From IMG/VR virus record IMGVR_UViG_3300044972_000998, positions 1-20,850 of that record: a DNA stretch of 20,850 bases; one strand, given 5' to 3'. The stretch is from a virus. Of the stretch, positions 16,079 through 20,850 are shown in pieces. The translations under genes and the position numbers were made by a program. The first letter of the stretch is position 1; every line of letters begins with the position of its first letter. The notes under the pieces are model-generated. The model saw nothing but the letters and a program-made list of their open reading frames with translations. It ran no database searches and was not told where the DNA came from.

Positions 16079-16459
16079 ATGATTGCTGGCACGTACAACT
16101 TAACCTGCGAACAGGGAACCACCTTTTCTCGGCTCATTGAGATTGAGCAGCCAGACCTTGTCAACGACCCAACCGGTAGCACCTATATTGACTACAACCT
16201 GTCTGGATATACAGCCAGAATGCAGGTTCGCAGGACGGTAGACAACCCAAACTACTTGGTCTATTTGACCTCAGAAAATGGTGGATTAACCGTAATACCT
16301 GGAATTTACGAGAACCAGATTGAGATGTTCATGAGCGCGAGCGTCACCGCGTCTATCAGTCAAAGCGGTGTCTATGACTTAGAAATCATTGATGCTGTGG
16401 GATTTGTGTCTCGCGTTCTGAAGGGGACTTTTACCCTCATCCCAGAGGTGACTAGATGA
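16079..16459 (+). CDS. Small beta-sandwich virion protein (BppU N-terminal-like)
   Basis: This 126-residue protein is beta-rich throughout: NLTCEQGTTFSRLIEIEQ, then LSGYTARMQVRR, a GGLTVIPG turn, IEMFMSASVTASI, and SGVYDLEIIDAVG before FTLIPEVTR. The pattern (extrinsic energy-like EQGTTF opening, GYTARMQVR, and an LxGxFTLxPEVTR end) is a widespread phage module, often beside fibres, and resembles baseplate upper protein N-terminal domains. Likely an adaptor that anchors fibres. The ribosome-binding site is AGAGG six bases upstream. The stop overlaps the next start by ATGA. The exact role is inferred. Confidence 0.6.
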   Translation: MIAGTYNLTCEQGTTFSRLIEIEQPDLVNDPTGSTYIDYNLSGYTARMQVRRTVDNPNYLVYLTSENGGLTVIPGIYENQIEMFMSASVTASISQSGVYDLEIIDAVGFVSRVLKGTFTLIPEVTR

Positions 16460-16773
16460 GCAATGTTCCAAATATTGTAAACATTCACGAGGACACACCG
16501 AATCAGGTAATAGTCAACCAAGATGCACCAAATCAAGTCGTAATCAGACTTGGTGGTGGAACTGGGGCACTAACCCCAACAACAAGACATGTCCACTCGC
16601 AGGGGCAGGCATCGACGACATGGACGATTACGCACCAACTTGGAGGCAGACCATCAGTAACTATAGTTGATTCTGCTGATACGCATGTCTTTGGTGAAGT
16701 ACAATATTTAAGCAACTCACAGGTACAGGTGACTTTTTCGGCAGCGTTTTCGGGCAAAGCCTATCTCACGTAA
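16456..16773 (+). CDS. Small fibre-associated beta-sandwich protein
   Basis: This 105-residue protein has an N-terminal part with a near-repeat (TPNQVIVNQ / APNQVVIRL) and a glycine hinge. Then comes a beta-sandwich domain (STTWTITHQLGGRPSVTIVD, VFGEVQYLSNSQVQVTF and a final AYLT strand). The domain resembles the end of the next gene product (TVTHLFNTLDVIVQ ... VIGDVIRG ... YRIVVTG). It is therefore probably a fibre tip or fibre-partner domain in stand-alone form. The ribosome-binding site is an extended AGAGGTGA, four bases before ATG, and the start overlaps the previous stop. Confidence 0.55.
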   Translation: MSNVPNIVNIHEDTPNQVIVNQDAPNQVVIRLGGGTGALTPTTRHVHSQGQASTTWTITHQLGGRPSVTIVDSADTHVFGEVQYLSNSQVQVTFSAAFSGKAYLT

Positions 16774-16782
16774 GGATTCTTA

Positions 16783-18087
16783 ATGGCACAAAAATTTCTC
16801 ACAAATCTAGACCTCAATCAGAATCAACTTCTTAATGCCACCTTTGAGAAGTTGGCCACCGACCCAGCGTCCGGCAACTTTGAAGGTCGTCTCATCTACA
16901 ACACTGCGACCGACACCATCAAGGTGTACACGGGTTCTGCGTTTGTTTCAATCCCCCACACCTTTGTCTCTGGTGGTGGTGCTGGTATCGCTGAGGCCCT
17001 TACAGTTTCTGAATCAAACGGCACAATCACTCTTACCCTCGCTGTTGCTGATACCGATAGTGCTGGTCTATTGCCAGCCGCAATGTGGCAGATGCTCACA
17101 GATGCAACCTCGGATGCGACTGCAAGCAAACTTGTCAAGCGAGATGGCTCAGGAAACGCAAAGGTTGCAACCCCAACAGATGCCGCACACATTGCCACAA
17201 AGGGCTATGTAGATGCCGCCCGTCAAGGTCTTGATGTCAAGCAATCCGTAAGGGTTGCAACTACCGCCGCAATTAACCTTTCAACAGACCTTGAGGCTGG
17301 CGATGTAATTGATGGTGTAACACTTGTTGCTGGTGACCGTGTTCTCGTGAAAGAGCAGGGTACTGCTACGGAGAACGGTATCTACGTTGCTGTTACTTCT
17401 GGTGCTGCTTCTCGTTCATCGGATGCAAACGGCACTGCTGATACTGGAGAACTAAAGCCAGGAACATTCACCTTTGTCGAAGAAGGTACTACCAACTCCG
17501 ATAAGGGTTTTGTTGTATCAACAAACGGAACTATCACTGTTGGCTCATCGGCAATTGCTTGGACACAGTTCTCTGGCGCTGGTTCATTCACTGCTGGCGA
17601 TGGTATTTCCCAGAGTGGAAACACAATCAATGTCAACGTAGTTGCTGGTAGAACCGAAATCACTGGAGATGCAGTAGATATCGCATCAACCTATGTTGGT
17701 CAGAGCACAATCACGACACTTGGCACAATTACGACTGGTACATGGGACGCTACAACGGTAGCGGTAACTGCTGGTGGTACTGGTGGTGAAACCGCTGCGG
17801 ATGCTCGCACAAACCTTGGTATCAAGACGACTGCTGGTACGGCCACAACAAACACATCAGTGCTTGCCCGTGTTGCCAGTCAGAGCTGTGCAGCGAGTTC
17901 GTCTGGAACTTCGACAACCACTGTAACCCATTTATTCAACACACTTGATGTAATCGTACAGATTATTGAAGTCTCTAGCGGAGCAACAGTCATTGGTGAT
18001 GTCATCCGTGGAACAGCCGACAGTGTTTCGGTCACTCTGTACGGCGCAATCAGTGCAGGTGATTACAGAATCGTCGTAACGGGCTAA
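16783..18087 (+). CDS. Tail fibre protein (434 aa)
   Basis: Phage fibre/adhesin. The N-terminal anchor is MAQKFLTNLDLNQNQLLN, followed by RLIYNTATDTIKVYTGSAF. The middle has the common fibre modules HIATKGYVDAARQGLDVKQS, GVTLVAGDRVLVKEQ, TENGIYVA and FTFVEEGTTNSDKGFV. Then comes a SGAGSFTAGDGIS repeat region and VTAGGTGGETAADARTNLGI, the motif that usually precedes the fibre tip. The C-terminal about 65 residues form a beta-sandwich related to the 105-residue protein upstream. AAGGA precedes the ATG. No chaperone or S74 peptidase end is present, so the tip probably folds by itself. Confidence 0.82.
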   Translation: MAQKFLTNLDLNQNQLLNATFEKLATDPASGNFEGRLIYNTATDTIKVYTGSAFVSIPHTFVSGGGAGIAEALTVSESNGTITLTLAVADTDSAGLLPAAMWQMLTDATSDATASKLVKRDGSGNAKVATPTDAAHIATKGYVDAARQGLDVKQSVRVATTAAINLSTDLEAGDVIDGVTLVAGDRVLVKEQGTATENGIYVAVTSGAASRSSDANGTADTGELKPGTFTFVEEGTTNSDKGFVVSTNGTITVGSSAIAWTQFSGAGSFTAGDGISQSGNTINVNVVAGRTEITGDAVDIASTYVGQSTITTLGTITTGTWDATTVAVTAGGTGGETAADARTNLGIKTTAGTATTNTSVLARVASQSCAASSSGTSTTTVTHLFNTLDVIVQIIEVSSGATVIGDVIRGTADSVSVTLYGAISAGDYRIVVTG

Positions 18088-18117
18088 ATTTTAAAATAGA
18101 TTAGCCTTGAGGGGCTA
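18082..18117 (+). terminator. Two overlapping hairpins between fibre genes (possible attenuator)
   Basis: GGCTAA (18082-18087) pairs with TTAGCC (18101-18106) around an AT-rich loop holding the palindrome ATTTTAAAAT. TAGCC (18102-18106) can instead pair with GGCTA (18113-18117) around TTGAGG. The two structures exclude each other. Stems are short and no T run follows, so this is a weak candidate. Confidence 0.25.
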
Positions 18118-18144
18118 CTCGAACTAACAGAAACGATTGAGGTC

Positions 18145-18792
18145 GTGGCTCAAAAATTCATAGTTCCCATTACCGTTCGCCAACTTGCTTCTGCTGGCTC
18201 TGATGCGTTTACCATCTATGTAGACCAAGACACCTACTCAAGAATCCAAATACAAGCTGGTGGTCGTATTGTTTGGGGCTCTGGTGAAGCCGTTGCTGAC
18301 ACAAACCTTTACAGGGATGATGCGAATGTCCTAAAGACAGACGACACCTTTAAATCTGCTGGGCTTTTTGTCGCTGGCGTACAGATTGACACCGCTGGTG
18401 CAGCCATTGGTGATGCACTTGTATTTAATGGAACGAAGTTTGTATCAGCTTCGGTTTCCAATGCATCATTAATCGTTTCAGACACAGCCCCAGCGGGTGC
18501 AGAACAAGGCGACCTTTGGTTTGAGTCTGACACAAGTCAAACATTTGTTTATTACAACTCCAACTGGGTTCCGGTCGGCATCACAAGCGTTAACTCGCTG
18601 GATGAAATTGGTGATGTTTCACTATCCTCTCCTACTGCTGGTCAGATATTGGTTTATAATGGCTCAGCATGGGTTAATCAGGACAACAGTGTTGCCTTGC
18701 TTGACATTGACGGCGGAACATCTTTTGATGAGATTTACGAAGCCGAACTTACCAACATGATTGAGGCAGTATATGATGGAGGAACTCTGTAA
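18145..18792 (+). CDS. Fibre-associated virion protein (215 aa)
   Basis: Beta-rich fibre-family protein. It begins (M)AQKFIVPITVRQLASAG, sharing the AQKF opening of the upstream fibre. It then has YSRIQIQAGGRIVWGSGE and a TAPAGAEQGDLWFESDTSQ strand unit ending WVPVG, a module frequent in aquatic phage fibres. It also has LDEIGDVSLSSPTAGQILVY ... AWVN, which recurs in the next protein, and a helical acidic C-terminus (FDEIYEAELTNMIEAVYDGG). The start is GTG, since no suitable ATG exists and the AQKF opening is conserved. Its GAGG site lies only two bases away, so translation may be weak. It shares TAATG with the next gene. Structural role inferred. Confidence 0.65.
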   Translation: MAQKFIVPITVRQLASAGSDAFTIYVDQDTYSRIQIQAGGRIVWGSGEAVADTNLYRDDANVLKTDDTFKSAGLFVAGVQIDTAGAAIGDALVFNGTKFVSASVSNASLIVSDTAPAGAEQGDLWFESDTSQTFVYYNSNWVPVGITSVNSLDEIGDVSLSSPTAGQILVYNGSAWVNQDNSVALLDIDGGTSFDEIYEAELTNMIEAVYDGGTL

Positions 18793-20850
18793 TGAGCGTT
18801 AAGATTCAATTAAAGCGTTCTACCGCTGCTGCATGGACTGCTGCCAACCCAACCCTTTTCTCTGGCGAAATCGGCTACGAAACCGATACTGCTAAATTCA
18901 AGATAGGCAATGGTTCAACAGCTTGGACAAGTTTGTCTTATGCAAATGCGAACCTTTCTGCTGCTTCGCTTGATGCTCTCTCAGATGTAACCATTACAAG
19001 TGCCGCGAACGGCGACTTCCTTCGATGGAATGGAACTGCATGGATTAACGATGCAGTCAACCTATCAACCGACACGGTTGGTTCATACGTTGAATCACTA
19101 GTTGCTGGTACCGGCGTAACCGTAACCAACAACTCTGGAGAAGGCGCAGCGCCAACCATTGCCATTGGACAAGATGTTGCTTCTTCTGCAAGCCCAACAT
19201 TTGCCAGCCTAAACCTAAATGGAAACATTGTTTTTGAAGGCGCAACTGCAAATGAGTTTGAGACAACTCTTTCTGTAACCGACCCAACGGCGGATAGAAC
19301 TATCACCATTCCTGATGCAACGACAACCCTTGTCGGTACAGATACGACTCAAACCCTGACCAATAAAACGTTGACATCTCCCAAAATCAACGAGGATGTT
19401 GTCCTTGCGGCAACTGCTACCGAGTTAAACATTCTTGATGGTGCAACTCTTTCCACAACGGAACTTAACTATGTTGACGGAGTAACCTCTGCTATTCAGA
19501 CACAGTTAGATTCCAAACAACCAACCTTCACTGGTTACGACTATGAAATCCAAGTCAGTCAAGTGGATGGAAACGACACTACTGGTAATGGTGATTTGCT
19601 AACCCCTGTTGCTTCTATTACTAAAGCACTTACTTTAATCACTGGACAACGTAGAACAATTGTTATCCACCCAGGGACATACACGGAAAGCCCGTCAATA
19701 ACCACTCAATATACGGTTTTAACTACATACGAACCACTGGGCGGTAACACCGCCATTTCTGGAACAGTTAGCACATCTGTTGGCTGCACTATTGCGGGTT
19801 TAACAATGACAAACCTTACAATAACTGCTGGAACTGGTGTTGGAGTTCCAAACATTGTTAACAGTAATATAACTGGAACTTTAACTAAAAGCGGAAATGC
19901 CACATTTACTGACATTCATAATTGTGATATTGGAACTGCTGCTAACATAACTGGCTCTGGGATTGTAACTATTAATGATGGTAACCCCAACTTTGTAACA
20001 GTTAATAACGCTAGTGCAAATGTAATTATCAAGGGCGCTATGTCTTGTATAGCCCCAACGTTAACTGCTGGAACTTTAAATATTACAGATTCAATAGTTA
20101 TTTCTGCTGTAACCAACGCCGTTACGTCTTCTGCATCAAGCGTTATCACTTTAGCCAACAGTCAATTTTTAACATCAAACCTAAGCGGCGTTGCTCCAGT
20201 TGTGCTAAACGGTTTTTATTCAATCCTCAACTGTGTTTACGACAAACCTTCCTCAACCTTGGTTGCTACATCAGCAACTGGTGGTTCCACTAACTCCATT
20301 GACTACTTCCAGTACATAAACGCTGACAAGTTCATTACCCAAGGTGGAACTTCTACTCAAGTTGTAAAGGGTGATGGCTCACTTGATTCAGTCGCCCTTG
20401 GAACCGAAACAACTGGTAATTACATGTCTGACCTCACGCAGGGCACTGGTGTAACAATTACACACACGCCAGGCGAAGGTTCAAATGCAACCATCGCAAT
20501 CGGTCAAGCAGTTGGAACTGGTAGCAACGTAACATTCAACGACCTCACGGTCAGCGGAAACTTAACTGTTTCTGGAACAACGACGACAATTAATAGCACT
20601 GCTGTCAATGTTAAAAATCAGGTTGTTTTTGAAGGCGCAACTGATGACAACTTTGAGACGACACTTACAGTTACTGACCCAACCGCCGACAGGGCTATCT
20701 ATCTTCCTGATGCATCAACAACCCTTGTTGGTACCGACACAACTCAGACACTTTCAAATAAAACACTTTCGTCACCCGCATTCACGGGCAGCACAACCGG
20801 TCTTGCAAAGACAGATGTTGGTCTTGGTAATGTTGACAACACTGCCGATA
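18792..20850 (+). CDS. Long modular tail fibre with central beta-helix-like region (3' partial)
   Basis: The frame is open from ATG 18792 to the right edge, at least 686 residues. The N-terminus SVKIQLKRSTAAAWTAANP ... GEIGYETDTAKFKIGNG is the Mtd/fibre-type N-terminal domain. Then come a GDFLRWNGTAWIN unit, AGTGVTVTNNSGEG, and VFEGAT ... TDPTADRTITIPDATTTLVG with NKTLTSP. The centre (about 19560-20300) is Thr/Asn/Ile-rich with RTIVIHPGTYTE followed by repeated short strands, like a pectin-lyase-type beta-helix. After it the GTGV ... VFEGAT ... TLVG unit recurs, and the window closes in TGLAKTDVGLGNVDNTAD. In other phages that motif leads into the fibre tip, often an intramolecular chaperone. 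The start overlaps the previous stop by one base. Confidence 0.82.
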   Translation, partial: MSVKIQLKRSTAAAWTAANPTLFSGEIGYETDTAKFKIGNGSTAWTSLSYANANLSAASLDALSDVTITSAANGDFLRWNGTAWINDAVNLSTDTVGSYVESLVAGTGVTVTNNSGEGAAPTIAIGQDVASSASPTFASLNLNGNIVFEGATANEFETTLSVTDPTADRTITIPDATTTLVGTDTTQTLTNKTLTSPKINEDVVLAATATELNILDGATLSTTELNYVDGVTSAIQTQLDSKQPTFTGYDYEIQVSQVDGNDTTGNGDLLTPVASITKALTLITGQRRTIVIHPGTYTESPSITTQYTVLTTYEPLGGNTAISGTVSTSVGCTIAGLTMTNLTITAGTGVGVPNIVNSNITGTLTKSGNATFTDIHNCDIGTAANITGSGIVTINDGNPNFVTVNNASANVIIKGAMSCIAPTLTAGTLNITDSIVISAVTNAVTSSASSVITLANSQFLTSNLSGVAPVVLNGFYSILNCVYDKPSSTLVATSATGGSTNSIDYFQYINADKFITQGGTSTQVVKGDGSLDSVALGTETTGNYMSDLTQGTGVTITHTPGEGSNATIAIGQAVGTGSNVTFNDLTVSGNLTVSGTTTTINSTAVNVKNQVVFEGATDDNFETTLTVTDPTADRAIYLPDASTTLVGTDTTQTLSNKTLSSPAFTGSTTGLAKTDVGLGNVDNTAD
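19230..19400 (+). repeat. Fibre module repeat, copy 1
   Basis: Begins with an 18-base identity (GTTTTTGAAGGCGCAACT, 19230-19247) shared with copy 2. It encodes VFEGAT, FETTL, TDPTADR, TTLVGTDTTQTL and NKTL in the same order. It lies left of the beta-helix region. Confidence 0.8.
20625..20790 (+). repeat. Fibre module repeat, copy 2
   Basis: Second copy of the module, with the same 18-base start (20625-20642) and the same protein motif order (VFEGAT, FETTL, TDPTADR, TTLVGTDTTQTL, NKTL). It lies right of the beta-helix region and leads into TDVGLGNVDN. Confidence 0.8.

Noticed and set aside
16861-16960. A second tract of C-ending codons in the 434-residue fibre, considered as another variable repeat
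   Set aside because: Codons with T, G and A endings are interspersed, the region is a common fibre N-terminal module, and there is no lectin-fold domain.
1-20850. Template repeat or reverse transcriptase inside the window
   Set aside because: No second copy of the CTACGTGCGTCCAGTGCG end or of the TGGAGTTCTTCCGAG start was found on either strand, and no protein shows reverse transcriptase motifs.
1-20850. tRNA genes, integrase or attachment sites
   Set aside because: Nearly all sequence is coding; the gaps are under 75 bases and hold no cloverleaf, and no recombinase motif was seen.

Overview
The window is a stretch of the late (virion) region of a tailed bacteriophage. Two baseplate families found in contractile tails, a gp25-like wedge protein and a Baseplate_J-like protein, point to a contractile (myovirus-type) tail. 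No sheath, tube, capsid or terminase gene is visible, so those would lie to the left. Codons are moderately AT-leaning. The mosaic tail-fibre modules, the r1t-type holin-like protein and the GDTGPAGG-type DUF1566 domain resemble sequences common in phages from water, often of actinobacteria or cyanobacteria. The host cannot be fixed from this sequence.

Layout. Positions 3-11617 on the + strand form one tightly coupled tail/baseplate operon, with TAATG, ATGA and GTGA junctions. It runs: tape measure protein (its 5' end lies outside the window) with an M15-type peptidase motif near its C-terminus; an 862-residue tail-tip protein; a gp27/XkdQ-like hub; a small OB-fold spike/hub protein; gp25; J; and a gpI-like protein carrying an inserted DUF1566 (C-type-lectin-like) domain. 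Positions 11614-15733 on the - strand form a four-gene sugar cassette: GT-B glycosyltransferase, double GT-A glycosyltransferase, SAM methyltransferase and NAD-dependent epimerase/dehydratase. A 57-bp divergent region separates it from a second + strand block (15791-20850). That block holds a holin-like protein, two small beta-sandwich proteins and three fibre-type genes, the last running off the right edge.

The main discovery candidate is at about 11105-11221. The DUF1566 domain of the gpI-like protein carries a short GC-rich tract in which almost every codon ends in C or G: 17 of 26 end in C and none in A, while the codons around it favour A or T in third position. This is the pattern expected when AAC codons of a template are copied with adenine-specific errors, that is, a variable repeat of a diversity-generating retroelement (DGR) in a YWSSSEY...VRPVR lectin-fold module. 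No reverse transcriptase or template repeat is in the window, so the call is an inference. Unusually, this repeat lies in the middle of the gene, not at its 3' end.

How the genes fit together: the left block builds the tail and its cell-wall-penetrating tip, and the right block supplies lysis and adhesion fibres. The reversed cassette could decorate the virion or alter host surface sugars. Together with the putative hypervariable lectin domain and the modular fibres, the window looks like a concentrated host-recognition region.
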